DNA from: Ophiodon elongatus
Taxonomy: Eukaryota > Chordata > Actinopteri > Perciformes > Hexagrammidae
DNA length: 64,000 bases
Reading direction: 5' to 3'
Assembly (NCBI GenBank): GCA_016806645.1
Contig: JACSYO010001818.1
Location: 1,003,001-1,067,000, forward strand
The notes under the pieces were generated by a model, which was given only the letters and a program-made list of their open reading frames with translations, was not told the origin of the DNA and searched no databases. Position numbers and translations under genes: made by a program. This document shows, one piece after another, positions 47,719 to 59,373 of the stretch. Positions within the stretch are counted from its first letter, which is position 1; each line of letters begins with the position of its first letter.

Positions 47719-50157
47719 TGCATGCAGTTTTGCAAACTGAATGTCTCTTCAGTTTGTTCATTGCCTACAAAACTCAAGCAATGCAACATTGCTTATATCA
47801 AAAAGAAAGAAGAGGCAACATTAGTTAAAAAAAAGGCAGCAAATGTTCAGTACTCTCTACTGTCGATATTATTATGAAGTTTTCACAGGAAAAACAAGTG
47901 TATTTCATTAATAGGAGTTTGAGGCATCAAGTCTTCGTCTCACAGTAGTTTGGTGTTAATATGTTTAATTCCTCAAAACTCAATTATTTGTTTTTCCCAA
48001 TAAATAAGGACTGGATGTGTGAACTAACACCGTGTGGAAGTGTTGGCTCGGTGAGAAAACACTCATCAGAAACCGGAAACTCCTTTCTTTATTGCAGCAC
48101 TCTCCCAGAAGTCAAACTTTGCATGCAGGTAACCCAGTGGGGTGACACAAAATATAACGGTGCACGTGCACTTTCCAGGTGATAATTATGTAAAGAAAAA
48201 TGCAATGTGCTGATTTGTCAGAGACAAAACACATTTACCAGGTAAGCTAATGATTCAAGGGCGAGTTATTCTAATTTTGGATCCACACGGGTCCAGCAGC
48301 CTGCTGGTTTACATTCCAGCCATCTGATAGGGGACTGATTTACTCCAGGGGTGCAAGGTGAATGCAATTATGTGCAATCAGCTACCCGCTAGGATAGAAA
48401 ATTAGCTAAAAAGCACTGATGGTGGCGGGATCATTAACATGTCATGTTTTGTCTTCTATTGAATCAGACCTATAAATGATTTATAAACATTCAATTCATA
48501 CAAACCACTGAATTTGTGATTTGGTTACATTTACACTATTGTTATCTTGGATATCCAATAGTCATCTGGTTTAAGACACAGTAGCCAATTGTTATTACCA
48601 CAGCTTAGCACACTCAGAGCACAGGTCTGCGTGACCTTTTGACTGATTCCCCGGACACAACAAAGGAGGGAGATGCACGCAAATTTGCTAAAAAATAATG
48701 AAAATAGAAAGAATAAAGCAATCAATGAGGCGTTAAAGTCAGTGGAGTAGAAGTGAATGGAAATGCACGAGTGCAACACCGTGAGCTGTATGTTGTTAAT
48801 GTACACAAACGAACACACGCAGCACCAAAGCCAGAAGCCTTGGTGCAAGTTGAGGAGAAAAACATTGACATATGGCCACTGGTAATGCTGGCCAGATGCT
48901 CCCAGTTACAGCGGCTCTGAGGTCCAACCAGCCAAGACACTGAAACAAAAACAGACACATGCACAAGGCCGAGGCTGCTGAGGCCATCACATTGTTTGCA
49001 GAGTATTGATGGGTCCGATTTTTAGCGCTATTTTTGTCATTGTTAACTGCAGGCAATTTTCCAGACAGCAACTCCAACTAAATTGTTGTTTTCAAGCAAG
49101 CAACATACTAGCTGGACTAAAAAAGAATAAGCACTGTTGGTTCCGGATCAAACAAGGTGTTTGCACAATTTTACAGTTTTTTGAAGCTTGTGTCAAACAC
49201 ATATTTTCCACCTAAGAAAACGGTCAGCTTCGCGATTACAGTTTGAATCTGCAGATAACGCCACAGCCAGTCTTCAAATGGTGGCACGACATAACAATAG
49301 AAACTACTGAGCAGGAACTTTAATTCTGGAGTTGGCAGAAGAATACATCTATATACAATGCAGGCTATGATTCGTGGCCTTTTTGAATCACTCAGAACCT
49401 GAAGAAAATGCTGGACTTTTTCCTTGCAGGAAAATAAGTTATAGTTCATTCACAATCACACTCCGATAGCATTTCTCAACACACAATTGACCATATCAAG
49501 AATTAATGGGAGTACGTAAGTGATGTGTTTTTTTTTCAACAATGGATTCGAATTGGCTGCTACATTTAAGTGCTGTTATGATTTGCTCAGAAGTAGAATT
49601 CCTCTAATTCTTCTTATAGAAGACGAAGAATTTTGTAAGTTTATGGCATTGGCGAGGAAAACAAAACAGACTTGTTTGCTGAAAACATATCAAACTAAAG
49701 AAACAACCATTTGTTCTAAGTGTATCTGTGGTACAAAGATCCAAAAGAAGGGCTGGGTATCATGACGTAGAAATTAAACATCCGTCAGGGACAGAACTCA
49801 GTTGTTAGTCAATTTAACTGATTAATTATACATATTTGCAAGCCACACCAATATTTCTAATATGCTAATAAAACACATATTATAAACTTTAATTAACATT
49901 TTTAATATTTTTTTTTACTTTTGTAAAATTAAAGTTATCCTTTTATTTATATTAGAGAAATAATTAGATTTAAAATGTTTCCTTTCCGTGAAACACTTCT
50001 ATGGTATGTTATGACATGAGCACAAGGCTAAATCATTCATGACATTTCCGATGCTCGATGATAATGGAGATATCACTGCCGATAATAGTTGACAGGTACA
50101 AGTGATGGATTTCTGATAACATGGGTTCTATAAATAGATGCAACTGTGTTGAGGCCA
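47718..50157. other. Single-copy tract
   Basis: Block 48240-48440 has ggtaagctaatgattcaagg, ttattctaattttgg and aattagctaaaaag. It could be a conserved non-coding element. Frames at 48531-49077 overlap on the same strand without protein features. Confidence 0.4.
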
Positions 50158-50290
50158 TCCTGCAACTCAGGTGGTAGAGTCAGCCATTAGTCACAGGTTT
50201 GGTGGTTTAATCTCTAGTTTCTCCTGTCCACATGTCGGAGTGTACCTGACGAAGACGCACAACCAGGGTGCGAGGTTATTTTTTCGTTTC
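50158..50290 (+). repeat. tRNA-like repeat head (SINE-like)
   Basis: gcaactcaggtggtagagtc (50162-50181) resembles the D-arm / A-box region of a tRNA. ggtttaatctc (50204-50214) resembles the B box GGTTCGAATCC at about the right spacing. The sequence goes on with ctcctgtccacatgtcggag, which I recall from a widespread fish repeat. The acceptor and anticodon arms do not fold properly, so it is not a functional tRNA gene. Confidence 0.5.
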
Positions 50291-50601
50291 TGCCACTTTG
50301 GATTTAATGCAATAAATCAAACTTTCAAAATGAACACGGACGATGTGTTATTGACAAGTCCTCGGTGCAGCTCCACGTCTTTGTCCTCTCATGCAGGACT
50401 GAGAACAACCTGGACGCTACGGTGACTCACTATCTCCTCTTGAGGCACAAGTGGTGTTACGAGACATGGACGGGCCTTGGCCAACTGTTCAGCATTTTCA
50501 TTTCAGCCCAACACTGTAACCTCTTCACGTTCTGTTCATCATTTTTTAAATATTTTTTTCTAAACAAATTCTGGTAAGATTTTACACATTGCACCTTTAA
50601 A
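50291..50601. repeat. Repeat body ending in TACACATTGCACCTTTAAA
   Basis: The right end, taagattttacacattgcac then ctttaaa (50575-50601), is the complement of the recalled TTTAAAGGTGCAATATGTAAGA terminus of fish non-autonomous elements. The body is diverged and its relation to the tRNA-like head is uncertain. Confidence 0.45.
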
Positions 50602-51625
50602 TAGCTGCTGCATATGACTGTTATTTAAGAGAGGGAACATGGCCACTGGCTGCTTTTGAATAAAACAGCCCAACAGGCACAGTTGGCAAAATGTAATTCA
50701 TATAAATCATATTATTAGTTGTACTCGCCGCTTTGCCACGTACTGTTTAGAGAGGAAAACAACATGACCCGCATCGCTACTCTATTCAGTTGAAATCACA
50801 TGTTATGTGCTTACCCCAAGAGTATTTTACGGCCATTTCAGCAAATGGACATTTCTTGAACAGGGGCAGGGAGTGCAATGCAGTTCACTAGCAACCAGTT
50901 GGCCATTCGTCTACACACGGGTCACAGGTGAAGCAGGAAATGTCCACTAGCACTCGCACACACCTTGCAATTATTTGAGTCAGATGAGTCTCTGCGGGCC
51001 GTTATGAGGCAGAGAACCGAGACAGAGCTCTGACCCCTGTCTGTGACTAATGGTTCAGACGGGTGTGCAAGCCGAAGGTGCCCATGGCATACATGTTTAT
51101 ACCCAACATTGTTCTGTTCATCATAAAAACACAGTAAAGCCCATCTGCGTTTCAGCAACCATGTGAGAGATTACTTTTACTAATAATATCACTACATTTG
51201 TAAGTTATAAACCAACAGAATCCATGAGGAAACAGCCTTATTGGTAACTAGTTATTGCTGTGATAGATTTGCAATGCACTTTCAAGTGTTTTGTTCCCAT
51301 GGTTTCTTTCTACCACATTTTCTTTAATTGCTAATGTTAGCAAACCAACAACCTATGTGGCAGCAGGGTAAATGAGGAGGTGGAGGACAGATTAGAATAA
51401 AGCAAAGTGCATTAGGGACACTTGTGTGGGCAAAGCTGACCAGTTAATTCCAAAGGTTCTTCCTACGCAAAGCAAAATGTGTAAGTGAGTTTATTTCATT
51501 ATGAATATTGATAATGAATAAAAATGTTCTTGTCATATTTTAACTGGAAACTGTTATTTAATTTAAGGCATGCTACCATTCTGGTTATAGGGATAACTAC
51601 AGTGGTTCGGTAAGTCCCCCTTGTT
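50602..51625. other. Single-copy tract, nothing recognised
   Basis: No motif cluster, repeat or coding frame of note. Confidence 0.5.
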
Positions 51626-51910
51626 TGGTCTAGAGTGAAACTTTGATGACTATTGGAAATATTAGTAAGAACTTTTCAATTCATGGTTCCCAGAGAAGGA
51701 ATCACTTTTATTATCCCCTGGTTTCCCTTTTGTCTTTTGTCTATTGGTTGGATTTCCATGAAATGTTTGAAATTATGATAAATGTGCTGATCTCATCACT
51801 CCACATCTAGTAGTAATCATTTGATCGAGAGTTAAAATTGCTCTAATACTTTGGTTCAGGACCAAATACCTTCATAAGTAATTATATTTCCGTTGGCACC
51901 ATCACATCAT
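51626..51910 (-). repeat. Dispersed fish repeat (GTCAAGGGATCACC family), inverted copy
   Basis: Contains ttcatggttcccagagaagg (51680), ttggttggatttccatgaaa (51744) and atactttggttcaggaccaa (51847). These are the inverse of the ggaaccatgaat and ggcaatccatcc blocks at 12081 and 17625. The block order fits the recalled consensus. Confidence 0.7.
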
Positions 51911-53194
51911 ACCGACATCAATTTCTGGGTCATGCGGGAATAGAACGGTTATATTCTGACCTTTTGAAGCACACATGGTGTTAAGAACAGGAAACTTAAA
52001 CGGCTTTACAGTATGGAATCAGGTCTGCCTCTGATCGTATCGTATGAATATGGTGATAATATTGGAAAAACACAAAATGAAACTGAAAATGTAATGGAAA
52101 TCAATTAAGTACGGAGCTTAACGTTCAGGTTCTGTGTGCTCGGGTTTTTACCTTTTTACATCCAGCCCGTGATATGAAAGCTGCCAAAAAATATTTCCTC
52201 TTGGCAAAGGGGAATGCGCGCACACACACACACATAAAAGCCGCAATGTTTATGGCTGATACAATCTTGGCATGATTGAGCCATAGGTAAGGTTGAGAGG
52301 ATTCAGAAAACCTCAATGAGGTGTGGGTGCAGTGCGGGATGGTTCTGCGGGGAGAATTGCATTTGGTCTGGAGGGCTAATGCTTTTTACAGTCAGTCACA
52401 AATGGAGGAGAGGGGAAGCAAAGAGGCAGGCCCTGATGCCTCTGATTGGCCTCAATCATCGTGGGTGATTGGGAGACAGGAGGATGGAGGGCTTGCAAGA
52501 GAGTGTCCTGCTCGTTCCTCACTCATCATTTCTCCTCCTCATATAGAGTAATTTATTAGTGACGGGTACATTCAGTATATTGAGTACAGTGAGTGGACTT
52601 ATAGATGCAGGCACACAAAAAGCAATTCAGGGTTGCGTTTTGTAGTATTAGTGCAGTGCAGTGTAAATGCAGTGACCTGTCAATACCGAGAGGAGCAATA
52701 AAGCTAAAGTGATGAGAGGGAGAATTTACTGTGCATGGCAACCCTCAAAACCTGCCTAAAAGTGTGCCACTTTTGTCATTATGTTTAAATTGCTCGGCAA
52801 TGATTGATGATTTTCCAGAACAAGGTGGCCGCTTGCCTGATGGAATACACACGCGGTACACAGAATGTTGCTAACGGAGCAGGGCGAGAGCAGACAGTGA
52901 CCTTGGAATTGTCCAGGGAGACAGCGCCGGCGAGCAGAACACACAACACACCCAGTCACTCTGCAGCTAATGAGCGGGTGCATTGCTCAGCTTTATCTTC
53001 TTAATTAATGATTGGGACGTGACTCGTCAGTTCCTCCTGGATACATGCGCGTCAGCTCTGTGGAGATGTAACTGTGAACAGAAACAGCCACTCACGGGGA
53101 GGAGTATCTTTTTTGGAAACAAAAGGCGATCACAAGGTGAGAGGTCGTGAAGTTTGACAATAAAAAGTGACTTGATTAAAAAAATTAAAAATGG
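51911..53194. other. Single-copy tract with a CA run and one enhancer-like block
   Basis: (CA)n lies at 52217-52234. The block 52960-53020 has ctgcagctaatgagcgggtg and cttaattaatgattggga, homeodomain-like sites. An open frame at 52321-52551 has no protein features. Confidence 0.4.
52217..52234. repeat. (CA)n microsatellite
   Basis: Preceded by gcgcg; about nine units. Confidence 0.9.
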
Positions 53195-53320
53195 TGTTGT
53201 TACAAAATGTGCATCTTTGTGTTCATTTGATTGAACTTTAAACTGGATATGAAAGAGTCTAAATTCAATACTGATGTCTCTGTATGAGCTACTTTTAAGT
53301 AAATGAGACCATCAATGAGA
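53195..53320 (+). repeat. Dispersed repeat fragment related to 21055
   Basis: aactggatatgaaagagtct, aaattcaatactgatgtctc and tgtatgagctac match 21083-21140 in order. The GC-rich body found at 21180 onward is absent here. Confidence 0.6.
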
Positions 53321-54093
53321 GAACCTCCTGTTTGTACAAAATATTAAAATACAACGATTTCTTGTTCACTAAAACTATATACATACTACATAGCTCAGTA
53401 GAGTACACTATTGTGTTTTCTGTTCGGGATGAGGAGGCCTCGAAGAACAAGAGGGTGCATCATAAATAGAAACAGTACAAAAGCAGAATAATACTTAAAA
53501 CATTGCGCATTGGAAATATGTGCTGAATTGTAGTCCTTAATTTTAGATCACTGAGGCACCAAAATAAGTAGGAGAGAGAAACTCAGTCAGCAACTGTGAA
53601 TATGATTTCATAGGGAGTCACTTGACTGAAGTATCTTCTTTTATCTTAATATAGCTGCTGAAGTTTAAAAAAAATTCTCACCCAATGAGAAAGCCAGCTT
53701 TTGTTGTTTTACTGTCAACAATACATTAAAATGTATAATTATGTTTCTTTCATTTCTTTTATGGCCATGGGTACACAATAAACATGTCTGTTCTCTGAAT
53801 AAATCATAGAACAGTGAGTGACGGGGAGAGGGAGACGGGGACAGGGTAACTTTTGGTACCGGGACGTGTCTATCTGCTGCCACGTTGTGAGGGAACAATA
53901 TAAAAGAGCTGTAAAGTGCATCAAGTGCATGTCAACTTCACAAAATAAAGGATTAGTAAAATATCCCACAGCCCACAAGCCCAACTTTCACAAAGCTCAC
54001 AATCCATATTGATGATATCACTGCAGATGTGTTGTCTTTACTTCTTTAAGGACAGACACAGAGTAGAAAATCATTTCAAAACAAGTCATGAGG
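53321..54093. other. Single-copy tract, nothing recognised
   Basis: Short overlapping frames at 53665-54012 on both strands; none is protein-like. Confidence 0.5.
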
Positions 54094-54124
54094 ATTATTA
54101 TTATTATTATTATAATAATAATAT
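54094..54124. repeat. (ATT)n/(AAT)n microsatellite
   Basis: ATT units switch to ATA/AAT units, which makes the tract partly self-complementary. Confidence 0.9.
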
Positions 54125-55960
54125 CACATGATTTAATTATTTTTGGATCGATGTTGGGAGGGAATTGATTGATCCAAAATGCTGTGTGTACAGATTCACC
54201 ATTGATGGCTCTTTCTTCATTTCTAAACCTCTACAGAGATTTCATTATCTTTTTTTCTTTTTTTTTTATCTGTTAGGATTTACTAACACAATCAGAAGTA
54301 ATGCTATACAATTATGATAAAGCATAGGGTTAAGGTGACTTCCACTAAGTCTTTTATTAATGTTTTGATATCATGACTCCTTGTATTAATGTGCTCAAAC
54401 TATAGACCCTTACCATACACAAAAAAAATGCCTTGTCATCCACTTCATAACATGTTTAGAGTAGGTTTGAACAAAGCTCCGTCTCATCGTTGAGTAGTAA
54501 TACGTTGTATTAACCTGCAGTTTAATATACCTTGAACCTTGTATACTGTCTTTTGATTTTCTGAAAGCCTGACAGCCAGCTAATTAGACACATGATTCTC
54601 CTTGGCTGCAGTGTCCATTAATGGAATGAAAGGAGAATTTAAATGCAAATCTTTTAAATCCATATGCATCAAGGCAGTGTCACAGTTGCAGTGCAGTCGG
54701 GCAGCAAAAAGAGCTACCTTCCTGCTCATTGTAGCCAGAGGGAAGAATCATTTCCAGCTTGAAGAACGCACAATATCATATACCTCTTCTGTCACCATTG
54801 TTTACAAACACAAAACAGCTGAAGTGTGGCTGTTGGTAATTGCAGGCTTTACATTTCCGAGACCTTTGTGAAAATAACTTTGGATTCCCGGTTAATTATT
54901 TCCCAGATTGATTGTTTATCTTCAACCTCGACAAGCCAGTGTATCTTTAGAAATAGAGCTCTGCAAGGTAATATTCAGCTCAGACATATAGGTACCACAT
55001 TATGCAAATGGTCAGAGAGGACATCATCCGTGTAAGACCTTTTTATTTTTGCCTTAAACAACCTCAGGTGTTGTTTTACAAGGGCTGCAAAGTGAGAACA
55101 CGTGCCTGTGTCAGCCGTGCTGGAGAGTGTATCCCTGCTAGCTGTGCATTATCCATTCTGCTGCTGGATTAATGGGGCAATTGATCAACGGCAGACTTGT
55201 GTATCCCAGAGAACGGCTGATCACTCACCTACAGCAGGGCCTGACACAGGAGCACCAATCAGCACCGCAACAGCCAGAATGATTACAGACGCATGGCTGG
55301 GCCTAGCAGCAGAGGAGCCGTCGCCGGCTCCCTCCTCCTCTGACAGCCTGACATTGATAGGGGAAGGAGCTGCGGCGGGGTAGCACGCACAGAGCTGAGC
55401 ATTGGTCCAACAAGGCAGAAACTAACAAGGATGGAAACACAGGTGTGAAGCTAAATCTCAGAGTCGAGGGCACGCTCGTAGGGAGAGAAATGCTCCTCGG
55501 CGCCGCCAATACACGGATGTACACTTGAAGAGGCATCACAGTTGATCATATCGACTGAGGTAAAGATAGAACCAGTCTGCATCAATGGCTTCCGCTGGAA
55601 TGGAGCGCGGATACAGGGCGACCATTTCCGCATATTGGTATTTGATGAGAACGTACCCAACAATCTCTTGGACTGCCATGAGCTCAATCACCTACCACTT
55701 GTGGCAAATAACGGAAAACTGATTTAAAGCTTAGAAAAATGTCACCTGGATTTGTGACTGTCGCCGCAAATAACACCTAAGAGCAGTCTCAGATAATGCC
55801 CCCCACTGCCCACCTCCCCATCACTATGGCAAATACTACAGGTATGTGGAAGGAATAGGAGAAGTGGAAAGGGATTAGGAGGAAAAAATCAAAACAGTGA
55901 CATTTTCTATGACGCACATGTCTATAATGCCTTACATCGCTGCTTTTATTACTGCATATT
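54125..55960. other. Single-copy tract with enhancer-like and GC-rich blocks
   Basis: 54577-54720 holds homeodomain- and octamer-type motifs. 55120-55390 is GC-richer with a 93-codon plus-strand frame (55102-55383) that has no recognised domain. It may be a conserved non-coding or untranslated segment. Confidence 0.4.
54577..54720. promoter_or_regulatory. Candidate conserved non-coding element
   Basis: cagctaattag (54577-54587) repeats the agctaattag of 45371. atttaaatgcaaatc (54637-54651) contains the octamer-like ATGCAAAT of POU factors. ccatatgcatcaagg follows directly. The sequence is single-copy and non-coding. Confidence 0.25.
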
Positions 55961-56499
55961 TATAGTTCTTAGCACTAACAAATAGTCATGCTTTGTAACA
56001 ATAATCATAATTTATTATAAAGCCTTTCATGATGACTTATCAGGTCAAGTATCATAATACCTAATACTTTCTGGTCACTCACTTTTTCGGAGGATCATAT
56101 TGTAGTATAATTTTAGTTGTAATATATTATAATCTTAATATATGTCATTATAATCACTGTCACTGTGCATTAAAATGTGGTTAAAGGTTACGTTTTGTGT
56201 ATTGTTCTAGCATTGATATAATTATGTTTTTTCACTGTGCTAGTCACTGTTTGCTTTGAGAAAAGTGAAAAGAGAGACTTTTTAATAACACAACAATGCT
56301 TTATAACAATAAAAGATTATAATGTATGACAACTATGGAAATTATAATACATTATGATCGTTGCTCAAATAAATGTCAGTAAGTGATAATTATTAAGCAT
56401 TATAATACTTGAACATTTAAGTCATTATCAAATGCTTTATAATGTGTTGTGATTATTCTTTTGAAGCATTATGAATATTTTTGAGTGCTAAAAACTATA
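55961..56499. mobile_element. AT-rich palindromic repeat (CATTATAATGCATTATAA type)
   Basis: The ends tatagttcttagcact (55961-55976) and agtgctaaaaactata (56484-56499) are complementary at 15 of 16 positions. The interior is dense with ataatgctttataatg-like words. I recall AT-rich fish repeats built from ATAATGCATTATAA. It was probably a MITE; similar words continue to about 56560. Confidence 0.6.
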
Positions 56500-57189
56500 A
56501 CAGTGATAACTAGATTATAATGCATTATAATATTTTTATAATGCTTTATATACATAAACATCATAGAAAGTGTTACACCTAAACATTATGAGTCACAATT
56601 TCTTAAGCACATTAACAGACCAGTACATCGTATGATTATAATAATCAGGATGATGGACACTAAAGCACAATCTTGAGTAACACAGAAGCACAACAAAAAA
56701 AATTAATTCAACTGGATCAGATTCTTCATTATTCTCTATTCTTGCTCCTGAGCAGCCCTCACTATGGCGTCCTTGTACTGCACTTCCCAGCAATCACTTG
56801 TGCACCACCCATAAAATATTATGCTTTCAGAGCTGAATATCGCTCTGAGACGGAAGACAGAGAGCTGTAGGCCTCACAATGCCCCGCTGTAATGCAGTGT
56901 TGAGTTCCTTGAGACATTCAATCAATGCAGGAAATGATCACTTGAACCAGTTTATTTTATTCTTCTGTGTATTATACAGTAGCTTTCACACTGAGCACAA
57001 AATAGGCAGGGAAGCTGTGTGATAATGCGATGTAATGTAACGAACACTGAGATGGAAGGAGAGAGTGGCTTCAAGTTGCGATAGCCATCGCCGAAGCTTT
57101 CGTCTGGGTTGATGATAATAGAGGAGAAGCACTTTATCTTGGATTTTGTGGTGATGATTAGGTCTGTTGCCATGTGCTAGTAAACAACA
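56500..57189. other. Single-copy tract
   Basis: Residual ataatgc words run up to about 56560, then nothing recognised. Confidence 0.5.
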
Positions 57190-58480
57190 GGACACCGGTC
57201 TCAAGGACCTCCAAATCCAAAACTCGGTTTTAATTTGAGGCTTAGCTGACAGTTTTCAGGACTGTACACACAGACGGAGCCAGGCGATGTGTGTGGGGGT
57301 TTCAAAGGCAATGTACCCGAGGTTGTTAAGAGACCAAGCAGCAGAGGAGGATGAACCGAAGAATGAAGACAACACCAGAGAAGAACGGGTACAAATATAG
57401 GCTACAGAGGCTAGTTAGTGAATAAGCTCAGCTGCCAAGTAATCAATACTTGTATTCTAATAACAGTGGGTACAGTGTCTATGCGTAATGTGAAAAGGGG
57501 TGGCTCATATGACGAATCAACAGAGAACGATCACCCAACTCTGCAGTTCTGTCCTTGACACGTCCAAAGGTGGTGCTAGAGGGGAACCTAGAGCACCATA
57601 GTCTAAAGCGCAGGGCCACTAGTCCAAGAGTCTGTAAATTGGGTAAATTGGGATCCTGATGGATTAATGGATTGACATTATGTTGCCAGAAACCACTATG
57701 AATGAATGCTAATGTTGCTGGCAGGTGTGTAAACAGGCCACACATTGTCCATATCAACTTAATACCAATCGGTAATAATGTCAATCGGGTCAACACCTTG
57801 TTTTGAGGTAGTTTATGTCATAAATGCTGGTGTTACCGCCCCCCAATTGCTAGTTTTTGGGAAACTTTCGGGGTATACTGAAGACAACAGATGGAATTTG
57901 ACAAGAAGCTGGTGTTGGGCCACACCAGAAGACACATACCAGTTGTGAACAGCAAGAAATGATGACAAGCTGAAAGAAGAGAAGACTTTAAGGTAATTGG
58001 AAGCAGCTGAGAGATAATCAGGAACATGCAGGGCAGCCGTGGCCAAGGTAATCCACGGAAGATTCAGGTACCGTCATGTGATGTATTAGGGCTTAGACAT
58101 GGCATGAGCACGGGTGATTTGGATTAAACACAACCGGATTTTAGAGAGCTGTCAACTCATTCTAACAACTTTGGTTGAAATGACCAAAAGAATAGCAAAG
58201 TTTCCTGATAGTAAGAAGAAGATCTGAAGCAACTTTGTTGGAACAAACTGATTTAGGGAGTCCAGGTGAGGAGAGAATAAACTGCTCACCAAGTGGGATA
58301 TTGAAAGGCAGTTGCCATAAAGAACTCCAGGTATTGATTACCTGGTTAGGAGGACGGTTAGCTACAGTCCGAGAATAAACTGATTAGACAGCCCGAGATT
58401 GATTGTGTACATGTGCGCGTGTAAAAGAGGAAGATAAAAAAGACCGAAAAAAACCGGATTAGTACGATGAGTGTTTTTTA
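57190..58480. other. Unclassified purine-rich tract
   Basis: The plus strand is purine-rich and less AT-rich than its flanks. Minus-strand frames of 105 codons (57479-57796) and 77 codons (57813-58046) lie close together. They could be remnants of an LTR retrotransposon or another unrecognised repeat, but no polymerase, gag or protease motif can be identified. Confidence 0.3.
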
Positions 58481-58540
58481 GCCGAAGAATGGCTCCCCAG
58501 ACTCTCTGTAACACTCATCCACTGTGCTGCTTCTCATATA

Positions 58541-58978
58541 GCATAACTCCCCCCACCACACACACACACCTCTTCACCCCCTCCTTCATCCCCTTCCATC
58601 CCATCCCAGCTTCGGCAGGGTCCCTCTGTTCTGTTCCCTGCGCCGACCCAGCCCTTCAGTGGACTGTGCCATTTGATCCATGCAGAAGATGATTCACGCT
58701 CTGCGATCCGGGGAGTAAGAGCGGCAGAGGAATCCCTCTCTCTCTCTTTCTCCCTCACCCCCCTGCCCCCCCCATCTCCACATCCATAATTCAGCATTTG
58801 CGCCTTCGCCTTCGCCACCAACCACCCCCCCACCACACCCCCCACCTCCCACCCCCCTCCTGTCTCATTCCTCCCACTGCTTTTGCTGCTGCCGTTTGCA
58901 CTCCAGCACGGCATCCACAACCTGAAGTATCAGCCGTCTGTAATCCACCCATCTGGAACGCTACGTCAAGCGGCACAG
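58541..58978 (+). other. Candidate non-coding first exon / promoter-proximal island
   Basis: A GC- and pyrimidine-rich island with CA, CT and C runs ends in ggcacag, gtaagg (exon end 58978, GT at 58979-58980). This is close to the optimal vertebrate splice donor. The last 100 bases before it look exon-like and unrepetitive (cctgaagtatcagccgtctg and on). No long open frame crosses the donor, so if real this is untranslated leader. No TATA box or initiator is certain. Alternatives are a low-complexity island with a chance donor. Confidence 0.3.
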
Positions 58979-59319
58979 GTAAGGGGAGAGAAAAACAAAA
59001 GTGCTACTTTTTCTTCATTAGATCCAGAGTTTGTGGGGTGTGAAATATATGTCGGATGTATGCATCTTTTAAAGTCTTGTGGCTGATTCGCTTCCTAATT
59101 TACTGCATAATTTACCTTTTTTTTTTTTTTGGTTGCAACTAGATGATTTTTGGAGCGAATATTTGGTGAAACTGTTGCTATGGTAGCTAAGGGAAGCAGC
59201 CGAAAAATGAGAAATAAAAAAAGTCTGTGTAACACATCGGGGGGTACATGAGAAATTGTTGGAGCGTCGGGTCGTTGACATGCAATAAAGTTTAATGTCC
59301 CCATGTGAGACAATGATCC
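58979..59319. other. Sequence after the candidate donor
   Basis: AT-rich, intron-like, with a T run at about 59119-59131. Confidence 0.4.
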
Positions 59320-59373
59320 CACACACACACACACACACATACGCACACGCACACGCACATGCACACACACACC
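59320..59373. repeat. (CA)n microsatellite with CG interruptions
   Basis: cacaca units interrupted by tacgcacacgcacacgc. Confidence 0.95.

Noticed and set aside
47604..47828. Frames with Cys-Val or Thr-His repeats on both strands
   Set aside because: Artefacts of the GT microsatellite.
58534..58920. 128-codon minus-strand Gly/Glu/Arg-rich frame
   Set aside because: Antisense reading of pyrimidine-rich low-complexity sequence; the sense strand is better explained as untranslated leader.
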